A DNA stretch of 52,305 nt from Saccharomonospora azurea NA-128 (GTDB lineage Bacteria > Actinomycetota > Actinomycetes > Mycobacteriales > Pseudonocardiaceae). The notes below the pieces were generated by a model. The model made no database searches, was not told the DNA's origin, and saw only the letters and a list, made by a program, of their open reading frames with translations. Shown piece by piece: positions 41,801 to 50,286 of the stretch. How positions within the stretch are numbered: position 1 is the first letter of the stretch; each line of letters begins with the position of its first letter. The translations under genes and the position numbers were made by a program. Location of the stretch: contig NZ_CM001466.1 in assembly GCF_000231055.2 (NCBI RefSeq), positions 3,155,483 to 3,207,787 on the forward strand, given 5' to 3'.

Positions 41801-43085
41801 AGGTCGGCTTGCCGTTCAGGGATTGGTCGAGCAGTTGCACCGGGTGCAGCATCGGGATGTCGTCGTCCAGGTAGCGGCGGATCTGCAGGAGGCACCCCGG
41901 ATTGGCCGTCACCAGCAGGTCGGGCGCCACGGTGCGCACGTTGTCCGCCTTGCGCTGCCCGAGTTCGGCGGCGGGCTCCGGTTGCACGAGGTTGTAGATG
42001 CCCGCCGACCCGCAACACAGCTCCGCCTCGGGGAGGTCGACCACGTCGAGCCCGGGGATCGTGCGCAGCACTGCCCTCGGCTGGTCGCGCACCCCTTGGG
42101 CGTGGCCGAGGTGGCAGGCGTCGTGGTAGGCGACCTTCGCCTCGATCCGCCGCCTCGGGGCCTGGGGTTCCAGCTCGGCCAGCAGCTCGGTCACGTCGCG
42201 CACCTTGGCGCTGAAGTCGCGCGCGCGGTCGGCCCAGTCGGGGTCGTCGGCGAGCAGGTGGACGTACTCCTTCATCGAGGATCCGCACCCGGCGACGTTG
42301 ACGACGATGGTGTCGACCGGCAGTTTCTCGAAGGTGGCGATGGTGCGCTTGGCACGGTCGGCGGCGCTGCCGGACCGGCCCGCGTGCAGTTCCAGCGCCC
42401 CGCAGCAGCCTTGTTGCCTCGGTGTCAACACCTCGCAGCCCTCCGCGGCGAGCACGCGCTGGGTGGCGGCGTTGACCTCGTGGAAGAACACGTCCTGCAC
42501 GCAGCCGGAGAGGAGGGCGACACGTCGCCGCACCGAACCCTTCGGCCGCACGCGCCGAGGCAGGGACGCGAACGCCTCCCGCAGGCGCACGGGCGGGAGC
42601 AACGCCTGCGTGGCCCGCAGCCGTGGTGGGAGGACGCGTTCCATCAGCTTCGGCAGCCCCGACTTCTGGTAGGCCTGGCCGAACACCGCCGCGACGCGGA
42701 GCCTGCGGCGGTACGGGAACAACGCGAAGATCGCGTTGCGGAACAGCCGGTCGGACGGACGCCGCTCGACGTTCCGCTCGATCTGCGGCCGGGTGGCCTC
42801 CAGCAGCCGGTCGTACTGCACGCCCGACGGGCAGGCGGTCACGCAGGCCATGCAGCCCAGGCACGCGTCGATGTGCTGGGTGAACGCGCCTTCCAGCCCG
42901 ATCTCGCCGCGTTCGGCGAGGTCCATGAGGTAGATGCGGCCGCGCGGCGAGTCCATCTCCTCGCCCCAGAGCTGGTAGGTGGGGCACGTCGGCAGGCAGA
43001 ACCCGCAGTGCACGCAGTCGTCGAGCAGCTCGCGCTCGGGCGGGTGCTGGGAGTCGAAACTCGACTGTCCGAAGAGCTCGGTCAC
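41799..43085 (-). CDS. glcF: glycolate oxidase iron-sulfur subunit
   Basis: A 428-residue protein: two 4Fe-4S ferredoxin motifs CVHCGFCLPTCP and CLGCMACVTACP in the first 120 residues, then two CCG domains with QGCCGALELHAGR and LCCGSAGIYNL. It carries electrons from the FAD subunits to the quinone pool during glycolate oxidation. It is GTG-initiated and overlaps the glcE stop (GTGA). The 3' end is embedded in repeat cluster (c). Confidence 0.92.
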   Translation of the reverse strand: MTELFGQSSFDSQHPPERELLDDCVHCGFCLPTCPTYQLWGEEMDSPRGRIYLMDLAERGEIGLEGAFTQHIDACLGCMACVTACPSGVQYDRLLEATRPQIERNVERRPSDRLFRNAIFALFPYRRRLRVAAVFGQAYQKSGLPKLMERVLPPRLRATQALLPPVRLREAFASLPRRVRPKGSVRRRVALLSGCVQDVFFHEVNAATQRVLAAEGCEVLTPRQQGCCGALELHAGRSGSAADRAKRTIATFEKLPVDTIVVNVAGCGSSMKEYVHLLADDPDWADRARDFSAKVRDVTELLAELEPQAPRRRIEAKVAYHDACHLGHAQGVRDQPRAVLRTIPGLDVVDLPEAELCCGSAGIYNLVQPEPAAELGQRKADNVRTVAPDLLVTANPGCLLQIRRYLDDDIPMLHPVQLLDQSLNGKPT

Positions 43086-44233
43086 GGTGTGGCCTCCCGT
43101 CCGTCCAACCACGACCCGAGACGGCCGGGGCACAGCCGTCCTTCCGGGTCGAGTTCGTTCTTCAACGCCCGGAGCACCCGCACCGCCGAGGGCACCTGAC
43201 CCCACGGGCGGACGCCGGAGGGCACGGCGCGGCGGACCACCGACGTCCCGTTCACGGCGGTCACGGCGTCGTGCGCTGCCTCGATGTCGGTGTCGGGCAC
43301 GGACAGCGTCGCGACACCGGTGCCGAGTCCGACGGTGGCCGTGGCGGTGTCGCCACCGATGGCGGCGAGCACCGCGGGCAGCCTGCTGGGCCGGACCCCG
43401 ATCCGGAGGTTCGCCGCGTCGACGAGGTCGGCGTGCCGGGCCCATGCGGCGTCGGCCGCGTCGTCGTCGAGCACGGTGCCACCGAGGTCGTCCGCGAGGC
43501 GGCGGGCGCGCGCGTCGGTGCCCTCGGGCGTGCCTTCGAGCCGCACCAGGAGCAGGTCGTCGAGCCATTCGAAGGCTACGGGTTCGCTCTGCCCGGACAG
43601 CACCGCCGCGGCGTGTTCGGCCGCAGCGGGCAGCGGTGCTTCGACGCACACCGTGCGGCTGGCGGAGGGCAGGGGGTGCAGCCGCAGCACGACCTCGGCG
43701 AGCAGCCCGAAGACCCCGTAGGAGCCGTGGAGCAGTTTCGCGAGGTCGTAGCCCGCGACGTTCTTGATGACGTGGCCTCCCGTGCGGGCGACCGTGCCGT
43801 CGGCCAGCACGACCGTCGCTCCGATGACGAGGTCGCGCAGGGAGCCGTAGGTCAGCGACAGCGGCCCGGAGTCGGCGGTCGCGACGAGGCCGCCCACGGT
43901 GGCGCCGCGCTGCACCCTCGCCGCGTCGAACGCCACCCGTTGGCCGTGCTCGCCGAGCTCGGCCGCGAGGGCGCGCAGCGGTGTGCCCGCCCGCACCGAC
44001 ACGGTCATGTCCGCGGGGTTGTAGGCCAGCACCCCGGTCATCCGGGTCGTGTCGAGCACCGCCGGAGTCGGGAGCGCGGGGTCGCCCCAGTCCGCGGCGG
44101 TCCCGGCGCCGCGGAGGGTGACGGGCTCGCGTGTGTCGGCGAGCGCCTCGTGTGCCTCGCGGAGGTCGGTGGGCGCGAGCACGGTCGGTGTCGTCGGCCG
44201 AGCCGGCGAGGTCTGCGACGTTTTCGGAGTCAT
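43082..44233 (-). CDS. glcE: glycolate oxidase FAD-binding subunit
   Basis: A 383-residue FAD_binding_4 protein: PVTLRGAGTAADWG, RAGTPLRALAAELGEHGQRV, RGATVGGLVATADSGPLSL, VIKNVAGYDLAKLLHGSYG, and a C-terminal ELDPEGRLCPGRL. Second FAD-type subunit of the GlcDEF complex. The ATG overlaps the glcD stop (ATGA). Confidence 0.92.
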   Translation of the reverse strand: MTPKTSQTSPARPTTPTVLAPTDLREAHEALADTREPVTLRGAGTAADWGDPALPTPAVLDTTRMTGVLAYNPADMTVSVRAGTPLRALAAELGEHGQRVAFDAARVQRGATVGGLVATADSGPLSLTYGSLRDLVIGATVVLADGTVARTGGHVIKNVAGYDLAKLLHGSYGVFGLLAEVVLRLHPLPSASRTVCVEAPLPAAAEHAAAVLSGQSEPVAFEWLDDLLLVRLEGTPEGTDARARRLADDLGGTVLDDDAADAAWARHADLVDAANLRIGVRPSRLPAVLAAIGGDTATATVGLGTGVATLSVPDTDIEAAHDAVTAVNGTSVVRRAVPSGVRPWGQVPSAVRVLRALKNELDPEGRLCPGRLGSWLDGREATP

Positions 44234-45681
44234 AGCCGTTCGATCACTCCAGCCTCCTCCAGCGGGTGCGGGCGGTACGGCCCCGGCGCCTCGCCGCACA
44301 ACCTCGGGGTGGGCAGCAGTTTGCCCGGGTTGCACAGCCGGTCCGGGTCGAACGCGCCGCGCACGCGGTCCATCGTGGCGAGGTCGTCGGCGCTGAACAT
44401 GCGGGGCATCGAGCACGCCTTGTCGGTGCCGATGCCGTGTTCGCCGGACAGCGAGCCGCCGAGCTCGACACAGAGCTCCGCGATCCGGCCCGACAGCTTC
44501 TCGGCGCGGTCCTGCTCGCCCGCCGCGGCGTTGTAGAGCACGAGCGGGTGCAGGTTGCCGTCGCCCGCGTGGAAGACGTTGGCCACGCGCAGGCCTTCGG
44601 CGCGGCCCATCTCCTCGATGCGGCCGAGCACCTCGGCGAGGCGGGTGCGGGGTACGACGCCGTCCTGCACGAAGTAGTCGGGGCTGATGCGGCCCACCGC
44701 GGCGAAGGCGGCCTTGCGGCCCTTCCAGATCTTCGCGCGTTCGGCGGCGTTGCCCGCGATGTGCAGCCGGGTGCAGTGATGGCGCTCGCAGATCTCCCGG
44801 ACCTGCTCGAACTGCGCGGAGCACTCGGTGGCCGGTCCGTCGAGCTCCACGACGAGCGCGGCGGCCGTGCTCAGCGTGTAGCCGGCGTGCACGGCCTGTT
44901 CGGCGGCCTGGATGGCGAGATTGTCCATCATCTCCACGGCGGCGGGCACGATGCCGGCGGCCACGATGTCGCTGACGACCTCGCCTGCCTGCCGCACGGA
45001 GTCGAAGTCGGCGAGCAGGGTGCGGACGGTTTCGGGCACGGGCAGCAGGCGCACCGTGATCTCGCAGGCGATCCCGATGGTGCCTTCGGAGCCGATGAAC
45101 ACGCCGCGCAGGTCGGGGCCGAGTTGCTCGCCGGTCTCGCCGCCGAGCGTGACCACCTCGCCGTCGGGCAGGACGACGGTCATCGACAGCACGTGGTTGG
45201 TGGTGAAGCCGTACTTGAGGCAGTGCGCGCCGCCGGAGTTCTCGGCCACGTTGCCGCCGATCGTGCAGACCTGCTGGCTGGACGGGTCGGGTGCGTAGTA
45301 GAGCCCGTACGGCGCGGCGGCGCGGGTGATGTCGAGGTTGGTGACGCCGGGTTGCAGTGTGGCGCGCCGGTCGACGGGATCGACGTCGAGCACCGCGCGC
45401 AACCGTTGCAGCGCGATCACGACGCCGTCGGCGACGGGCAGCGCGCCGCCGGAGAGCCCGGTTCCCGCGCCTCTCGCCACGTACGGGACGCCGTGTTCGT
45501 GGCAGGCGCGCACCGCGGCGGCGACGCTTGCGGTGTCGGTGGGCAGGACCACCAGGTCGGGGACCACGCGGAATCCGGTCAGCCCGTCGCACTCGTAACT
45601 GCGCAGGGCCACCGGGTCGGAGATGACGTTGTCCTCGCCGACCGCCGCGGCCAGGGCCGATCGCACCGTCGCGTCGAGCAT
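44230..45681 (-). CDS. glcD: glycolate oxidase catalytic subunit
   Basis: A protein of about 483 residues: FAD_binding_4 (VPYVARGAGTGLSGGALPVA, CTIGGNVAENSGGAHCLKYG, GVFIGSEGTIGIACEITVRL) and the FAD-oxidase C-terminal domain (NVFHAGDGNLHPLVLYN, SLSGEHGIGTDKACSM). It oxidises glycolate (or D-lactate-type 2-hydroxy acids) to glyoxylate. The first gene of glcDEF. ATG at 45681 or GTG at 45687. A palindromic operator lies 16-30 bases upstream. Confidence 0.92.
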   Translation of the reverse strand: MLDATVRSALAAAVGEDNVISDPVALRSYECDGLTGFRVVPDLVVLPTDTASVAAAVRACHEHGVPYVARGAGTGLSGGALPVADGVVIALQRLRAVLDVDPVDRRATLQPGVTNLDITRAAAPYGLYYAPDPSSQQVCTIGGNVAENSGGAHCLKYGFTTNHVLSMTVVLPDGEVVTLGGETGEQLGPDLRGVFIGSEGTIGIACEITVRLLPVPETVRTLLADFDSVRQAGEVVSDIVAAGIVPAAVEMMDNLAIQAAEQAVHAGYTLSTAAALVVELDGPATECSAQFEQVREICERHHCTRLHIAGNAAERAKIWKGRKAAFAAVGRISPDYFVQDGVVPRTRLAEVLGRIEEMGRAEGLRVANVFHAGDGNLHPLVLYNAAAGEQDRAEKLSGRIAELCVELGGSLSGEHGIGTDKACSMPRMFSADDLATMDRVRGAFDPDRLCNPGKLLPTPRLCGEAPGPYRPHPLEEAGVIERL

Positions 45682-45696
45682 CAGCACCCACCTGCT

Positions 45697-45711
45697 TTCC
45701 GCTTTGCGGAA
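45697..45711. promoter_or_regulatory. palindrome TTCCGC-TTT-GCGGAA upstream of glcD
   Basis: A perfect 15-bp palindrome just upstream of the glcD start. The TTCCGC-N3-GCGGAA pattern resembles sites of IclR-family regulators such as AllR, as far as I remember, which would fit glyoxylate metabolism. No regulator gene is adjacent. Confidence 0.6.
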
Positions 45712-45875
45712 CGTCGTTGTCGCTCTAAGGAAACGTTACCGCTGAAGTGGGCGTGGTCAAGATGGCAGCGCGCTCTCGTGTCGTCGCGAGCGGAGCCGCG
45801 CCAGGCCGTGTCGAGCGCCTCGTTGCGGGCGTGTCGGACACGAGCGTGTCGGGGCCGGGTGGTACCAAGACGGGC

Positions 45876-46073
45876 ATGACGTGTGTGAGCTGCCGGACCG
45901 GTCTCGACCACTGCCACGGCACCGTGCTGGTGCACGTCGACGGCGGCGTGGAGTGCACCGAACCCGACTGCGTCGACGCGGTGCTCCTGCGGCACACCCT
46001 CGTGATCCGGTGCGACGAGGTCGAGGGCGGCTGCGACTGCGTGATCTACGGCGAGCTCGGGCTCGCTTCCTGA
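45876..46073 (+). CDS. small Cys-rich protein, putative zinc binder
   Basis: A 65-residue protein with eight cysteines: MTCVSCRTGLDHCHG at the start (CxxC, then C and H), ECTEPDC in the middle and GGCDC near the end, a pattern of paired ligands that suggests one or two zinc sites. Function unknown. The P450 gene on the opposite strand overlaps its last 28 bases. A 13-bp palindrome CGTGTCGGACACG (45830-45842) lies upstream. Confidence 0.6.
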   Translation: MTCVSCRTGLDHCHGTVLVHVDGGVECTEPDCVDAVLLRHTLVIRCDEVEGGCDCVIYGELGLAS

Positions 46074-47377
46074 GCCGTGCGGGCGAAGCGCAGCCCGAAG
46101 TTGTCCAGCGTCGCGGGCAGCCGGTCGTGTGCGTGGGTGCGTGACCGCAACGTCGTCGGCGCCAGCAGCCGGTAGTCGCCCGCGCGCAGCAGTTCGGCCA
46201 GCAGCGTGCTGGTCACCAGCAGCACGAGGTTCTCCCCGGGGCAGCGGCCCGGCCCGTCGCTGAACGGCACGAGCGCGGGCAGTGCGCCGGCCCGGCCGTC
46301 GAGCCACGCGTCCGGGGCGAACCGGTCGGCGAACGGCACCAGCGCGCGATCGCGGTGGAAGAACGGCGTGAACGTGAAGAACAGCGTGTTCGACGGCAAG
46401 GTCGTGCCGCGCCAGGAGGTCACCGTGGTGCTCTCGCGCAGCAGCACCGGTGTCGTCGGCCAGAGGCGAACGGCGTCCAGCACGCACGCGCGCAGGAACG
46501 GCAGGCCGGCCTCGCCGTCCGCGATCTCCTTCCTCGCTGTCGCGGCGTGCTCGGGATGCACGCTGAGCAGCGCCAACGTGCGCAGGGAGACCATTCCCGC
46601 CGCGTCGAAGGCGAACAACCAGTGCGGCACCTGCCCGTACGGGTCGACGCCGTCGTCCGCGGGAGTACGCGCGATCACGGCGGCGAGGCTGCCCGGCTCG
46701 GCTCGTTCCAGGTGCTCGTCCAGGCGCTGCTGGAATCGGCGTCGGCGTTCGTGGGCTTGCGGCAGCAGGAACGCCCAGTTGCCGCGTGAGCGCAGGGCCG
46801 CCAACGCGTCGGTGACCTCGGTGTCGTCGCGGGCCTGGTCGCCGAGCACGAGCCGCCGCACGATCCGCCACCACGCGCGCTCGAAGCGCGGCCAGTCGAG
46901 CCTGTCGCTCTCGCCGAGCAGCTGCCCCACCTCGTGTGCGACGACGTCGCGGAGGCGTTCGGCCAGCGAGTGCTCGGCGTGCCCGGCCTCCAGCACGACC
47001 TCGTTGTAGTGGCGGCGGGGCTCCCGCTGCGGCATCGGTGTCGTGAGGACGGCGTGGGGCTGGAAGTGTTCGAGTGCCCGGCGCTTCTCCCAGGCGGCGG
47101 GGCTGAACGGCGACGGCGTGGCGTCGAGCACCCGCGCGACGTCGTCGGGCTCCAGTAGCACCGCGATGCGGCGACCGGGCACAGGCAGCAGAACGGGCCC
47201 GGCGCCATGCCGGGCCCGTAGTCGCTGCAGCACACGCAGTGCCATCCGGTCGAGGTGCAGTCGGTCGGCCAGCGCCATCACCCGGGGCCGGCGGTTGAGC
47301 ACGCCGACCGCGAGTGTCGGAGCCACCACCCCGCCGACCACTCCGGCTGTGTCGAGCAGGCCGGCGCGACTCGTCAT
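46046..47377 (-). CDS. atypical cytochrome P450
   Basis: A 443-residue P450: heme-binding motif FSDGPGRCPGENL (Cys about 379) and the downstream L-helix are normal. The K-helix ExxR reads DAVR (about 301-304), so the Glu is Asp. The I-helix AGxxT region reads AAGMVSLRT, without the usual acidic residue before Thr. The enzyme therefore departs from the standard oxygen-activation set. The ATG overlaps the stop of the small upstream gene (ATGA). Confidence 0.88.
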   Translation of the reverse strand: MTSRAGLLDTAGVVGGVVAPTLAVGVLNRRPRVMALADRLHLDRMALRVLQRLRARHGAGPVLLPVPGRRIAVLLEPDDVARVLDATPSPFSPAAWEKRRALEHFQPHAVLTTPMPQREPRRHYNEVVLEAGHAEHSLAERLRDVVAHEVGQLLGESDRLDWPRFERAWWRIVRRLVLGDQARDDTEVTDALAALRSRGNWAFLLPQAHERRRRFQQRLDEHLERAEPGSLAAVIARTPADDGVDPYGQVPHWLFAFDAAGMVSLRTLALLSVHPEHAATARKEIADGEAGLPFLRACVLDAVRLWPTTPVLLRESTTVTSWRGTTLPSNTLFFTFTPFFHRDRALVPFADRFAPDAWLDGRAGALPALVPFSDGPGRCPGENLVLLVTSTLLAELLRAGDYRLLAPTTLRSRTHAHDRLPATLDNFGLRFARTAQEASPSSP

Positions 47378-47583
47378 CGAGTGCGCTGGCTGGGCACTGG
47401 CCGGCCCTCTTCGGGGTGCAGTCCCAGCGCGTCGAGCAGCTCGGCGCAGTCCTCGGCGTCGACGGCGGCCGACGCGACGGCGCGCACCGCCCTGCGGCGC
47501 TGCTCAGGGTCCGGCTCCTCCGTGTACGGCAGCACCGGGCGGGGGTTCTGGCTCGGGGCCGTCGAGGTGTGTGTCGTGTTCAC
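47374..47583 (-). CDS. small hypothetical partner of the P450
   Basis: A 69-residue protein with a disordered N-terminus and a helical end (RRRAVRAVASAAVDAEDCAE, LLDALGLHPEEGRP). It is GTG-initiated with GGGAG 5 bases upstream and overlaps the P450 start (ATGA), so the two are translationally coupled. Not recognised. Confidence 0.6.
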   Translation of the reverse strand: MNTTHTSTAPSQNPRPVLPYTEEPDPEQRRRAVRAVASAAVDAEDCAELLDALGLHPEEGRPVPSQRTR

Positions 47584-47635
47584 GAGTGCTCCCGTTTCGT
47601 TGTCGTCCGGCGGGCGCGAGGTCGGTTCTGTCGGG

Positions 47636-47657
47636 TGTCGATTGGGTGTCGATTGGG
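47636..47657. repeat. tandem direct repeat TGTCGATTGGG
   Basis: Two perfect adjacent copies of an 11-bp unit (47636-47646, 47647-47657) followed by GTCGAC, in the gap between the divergent P450 operon and the membrane-protein gene. Eleven bp is one helical turn, so both copies face the same side. Confidence 0.5.
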
Positions 47658-47792
47658 GTCGACGACAGCGGTTTCTCCCGCCGCGACCGACACGTACCCG
47701 CTGGGTGGCGGCGTTACACGTCTGGTTTCCCGGAGCAGGCGACTGGGTACGAGCCGTGAGGTGGCTCGCTGGTCGGGAGAAAGGAGGCTGAC

Positions 47793-48272
47793 GTGGGTAC
47801 CGACGCTTACCTCGCGTTCATCGCCCTGGGTTTGATCATGATCGTTGCCGACGGTCAGATGCTCTACCGCAGTGGAAAGCGTTACCTGTCCGATGTGGAC
47901 TCAAACGGTGACTCCGTCAACTCGATGGCCAAACTCGTCACGGTTCTGTTCCACCTCGTCATGTTCGGCTTCCTGGCACTGCTGTCGGTGCTGGACTTCA
48001 GCTTCGGCGGGCACACCGTCCGCGCGGTCATCGGCAACCTCGGTGTCCTGCTGCTGCTCCTCGCCCTCGTGCACGCGGTGACGATGGCCGTCATGTCGCA
48101 GATGCACGACGCCCGGGCCACCGACGAGCTGTACTCGCGGCCGCGGCAGAGCCCCGACCCGGCGAGCGGTACCAACATCCAGCTGCAACGGGGTCCCGTC
48201 GTGACCCCCGTCCCGGGACAACAGGGGCGGGACCCACGGCTGAGCCCCACCATCGAGGACCAGCTCAACTGA
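47793..48272 (+). CDS. hypothetical membrane protein
   Basis: A 159-residue protein with three hydrophobic helices (about 5-22, 46-67, 76-98) and a C-terminal hydrophilic tail of about 50 residues rich in Gln, Pro and Arg. GTG-initiated, with AAAGGAGG about 6 bases upstream. Not recognised. Confidence 0.75.
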   Translation: MGTDAYLAFIALGLIMIVADGQMLYRSGKRYLSDVDSNGDSVNSMAKLVTVLFHLVMFGFLALLSVLDFSFGGHTVRAVIGNLGVLLLLLALVHAVTMAVMSQMHDARATDELYSRPRQSPDPASGTNIQLQRGPVVTPVPGQQGRDPRLSPTIEDQLN

Positions 48273-48446
48273 CCGCGCCGCGTGCGCTCGGCTGTCGGCC
48301 CGTTGCCGGACGGATCCGGGAACGGGCGACTCCGAGCGCGCTCCGGGCGCGGTGACGGTGAGACCCACGCGACAATGCTGCACTGCGTGACCGGAGCGTC
48401 GCGAATCGGAGACGAGCGGATGGGCGACACAGGTCCGCCGATCGGG

Positions 48447-49163
48447 TTACCGGGACACCCGCGCCCGCACGACCCGGTTCGCGAGCGTCAGCAGCGCGGC
48501 GAGCAGGACGAAGTCCGCGAGGAACACTCCGCGTTGGATCAGCGCCTCCGGCAACAGGTCGAGCAGGGTCAGCAAGGTCGACAGCGGTGGAGGGCCGCCC
48601 GAGAGCTTGTCGGCGACGTAACTCGCGCCGAACAGGACGAGCAGGCCGATCGACGGCCACACCACCCGCTGCAGTCCACGCCGCGCGGCCTGGTGGGCGG
48701 CGTCGGGCGAGTCACGCAACTGGTCCAGCAGTGACAGCGCGATGCCGGGCACGCAGAGGAACGCGAGCAGGCTGCCGTACTGGTGGATCAGGCCGCTCAC
48801 CGGGTCGACGTCCGACTCGAACGCCGCCGGGAACAGCGCGGCGGCGACCAGGCCCCCGGCCGCGGCGACGACGAGGACCGTGGTGGTCCGGCTGATGCGG
48901 AGGCCCGCCGCGGCCAGTGTGCCGCGGACCGCGAGGACGCCGACGGCGAAGGACAGGAGGCTGGCTTCCAGCATTCCCTGCCCCTCGTCGGTGAAGGCGT
49001 AGCGGCTCACCGGGTCGGTGAGGGGGTCGAACGAGCTCACGAGATGCAGGATCGTCAGCGTGAAGAGTGCCCACCCCAGTGCGGCGGTGGCGGCGAACGT
49101 CCAGGCGCGCACCCGAGCAGGGGCGCTCTCTACTGTTGTCGCATTCGTCCCCAGTTGCCCCAT
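48447..49163 (-). CDS. DUF998-like membrane protein
   Basis: A 238-residue protein with six to seven hydrophobic helices. ATAALGWALFTLTILHLVSS, DPLTDPVSRYAFTDEG and GLIHQYGSLLAFLCVPGIAL fit the DUF998 (frataxin-like-named, membrane) family pattern with the DP(V/L)S motif. Function unknown. A GTG 18 bases upstream (49181) is an alternative start. Confidence 0.78.
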   Translation of the reverse strand: MGQLGTNATTVESAPARVRAWTFAATAALGWALFTLTILHLVSSFDPLTDPVSRYAFTDEGQGMLEASLLSFAVGVLAVRGTLAAAGLRISRTTTVLVVAAAGGLVAAALFPAAFESDVDPVSGLIHQYGSLLAFLCVPGIALSLLDQLRDSPDAAHQAARRGLQRVVWPSIGLLVLFGASYVADKLSGGPPPLSTLLTLLDLLPEALIQRGVFLADFVLLAALLTLANRVVRARVSR

Positions 49164-49198
49164 AACACCGATCTTGCCCACGGTGCGGAGGGCTGTCC

Positions 49199-50011
49199 TC
49201 AGGGATCACCCCTGAAATCTCCCTGGCCGCGCTGGAAATCGATCACCACGAGGGCCTGGTCGTCGTGCTGTTTCGAGCGAGGCCACCGCACTCGGTCGCT
49301 GTCGTCGATCTCCGCCTGTCGCACCGTGTCCAGGACGGCCTCGGCTCCATGAGCGCGTGCCCGTCGCAGCAGTCCGGGCCAGTCCAGGACGCCGTAGGTG
49401 TCGACCCCTGCCGACACGCCGTCGGTGGCCAGCACCGCCGCGTCCACCGCCGTTCGGGGCCAGCGGCGCCGCAGCGCGTGGGAAGCCGCCTCCGGCACGG
49501 CTTCGGCGACCCAGAAGCCGTGCTCGCTGTTGCGGAGCCGGTCGACCGCCTCCCGCGTGCGCAGCGCCCCCGCCGCCCTCAGCCGGTCCAACCGGTCGTC
49601 GTGCACCACGTCGGCGCCGGCCTCGGTGAACACGACCACGGGGCTGTCGGCGAGGACCAGCGCCTCGACGTGCTCATTGGTCCAGCGCACCATCGCGACC
49701 GTGCTCGACGGAGCGCGTCGCGGAGTCAGGTCGTGTTCCCGCGCCAGCGCCGAGATCGCTTCCGAGAGAAGGGTGTCGAGGTCCTCGCCCGCGTCCGTCC
49801 GCAGGCGTCGCTCGATCGCCTCCGCGAGCAGGCGGGAGTACCAGCCTCCGCTCGGAACGCCGCGCCGTGTCTCGGTGGCGCCGTCCAATACCACCGCGGT
49901 GCCGGCGGAAGCGTCGGGGCCGTCGGTGTGGACCACGACGCGGTCCTCGGTGGGGCGGGGGGTGCCGTCGAGTCCCACCCCGGGGCGTTCGGCGATGTCG
50001 ATGCGAGGCAC
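49199..50011 (-). CDS. PP2C-family protein phosphatase
   Basis: A protein of about 270 residues with the PP2C fold: an N-terminal metal-binding Asp region (GTAVVLDGATETRRGVPSGG), RAPSSTVAMVRW, AAVLATDGVSAGVDTYG and C-terminal HDDQALVVIDF with the last metal Asp pair. It likely dephosphorylates Ser/Thr proteins. The GTG at 50011 lies just below a predicted leftward start point near 50026. The ATG at 50047 lies inside an operator and is less likely. Divergent from the HTH/Clp-N pair. Confidence 0.82.
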   Translation of the reverse strand: MPRIDIAERPGVGLDGTPRPTEDRVVVHTDGPDASAGTAVVLDGATETRRGVPSGGWYSRLLAEAIERRLRTDAGEDLDTLLSEAISALAREHDLTPRRAPSSTVAMVRWTNEHVEALVLADSPVVVFTEAGADVVHDDRLDRLRAAGALRTREAVDRLRNSEHGFWVAEAVPEAASHALRRRWPRTAVDAAVLATDGVSAGVDTYGVLDWPGLLRRARAHGAEAVLDTVRQAEIDDSDRVRWPRSKQHDDQALVVIDFQRGQGDFRGDP

Positions 50012-50028
50012 GAACCGACCGTAGCGAC

Positions 50029-50046
50029 TGTCAACCTGAGTTGACA
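50029..50046. promoter_or_regulatory. operator 1 of the PP2C / HTH-ClpN divergon
   Basis: TGTCAAC-CTGA-GTTGACA, a perfect 7-bp-arm palindrome. Its TTGACA (50041-50046) doubles as the -35 of the rightward gene. Confidence 0.8.
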
Positions 50047-50070
50047 TGACCGGAGGTGTCAACGTAGGTT
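50041..50070 (+). promoter_or_regulatory. promoter of the HTH-ClpN genes, apparently leaderless
   Basis: TTGACA (50041-50046), an 18-base spacer, TAGGTT (50065-50070), then the ATG A at 50077, seven bases after the -10. No ribosome binding site precedes the ATG, so the mRNA probably starts at the start codon. Confidence 0.65.
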
Positions 50071-50074
50071 GACA
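50057..50074. promoter_or_regulatory. operator 2 of the PP2C / HTH-ClpN divergon
   Basis: TGTCAAC-GTAG-GTTGACA, same arms as operator 1, centres 28 bp apart. It overlaps the rightward -10 (TAGGTT, 50065-50070), and its complement supplies TTGACA for the leftward gene. Confidence 0.8.
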
Positions 50075-50076
50075 CC

Positions 50077-50286
50077 ATGGGTGAAGCAACCGAACTCGCG
50101 GCCAGGGCCGGCGACCGCGACCCGAAGATCGGGTTGCGTGCGGTGGCGGCGCTGCGTCGGCTCCTGGAACAACTCGAAGCGGTCCAGGTGCGCAGCGCGC
50201 GGACGCAGGGCTGGTCCTGGCAGGAGATCGCGGACGCGTTGGGCGTCACGCGGCAGGCCGTCCACAAAAAGCACGGGAGGCGTTGA
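50077..50286 (+). CDS. small HTH protein
   Basis: A 69-residue protein with a C-terminal helix-turn-helix (QGWSWQEIADALGVTRQAVH) preceded by a helical region (LRAVAALRRLLEQLEAVQ). It probably binds TGTCAAC-N4-GTTGACA and represses its own divergon; that is inference from position. Its TGA shares one base with the ATG of the Clp-N gene (TGATG). Confidence 0.85.
   Translation: MGEATELAARAGDRDPKIGLRAVAALRRLLEQLEAVQVRSARTQGWSWQEIADALGVTRQAVHKKHGRR

Noticed and set aside
40999-42987. 662-residue frame joining the methyltransferase with upstream sequence
   Set aside because: The upstream part crosses repeat cluster (c) and the glcF gene in the wrong frame; only the last 206 residues form a methyltransferase.
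43082-45691. One continuous 869-residue minus-strand frame across glcE and glcD
   Set aside because: Only the glcE part has protein motifs; the glcD part of this frame is Arg-rich shadow, and glcD itself is clear in another frame with an ATGA overlap.
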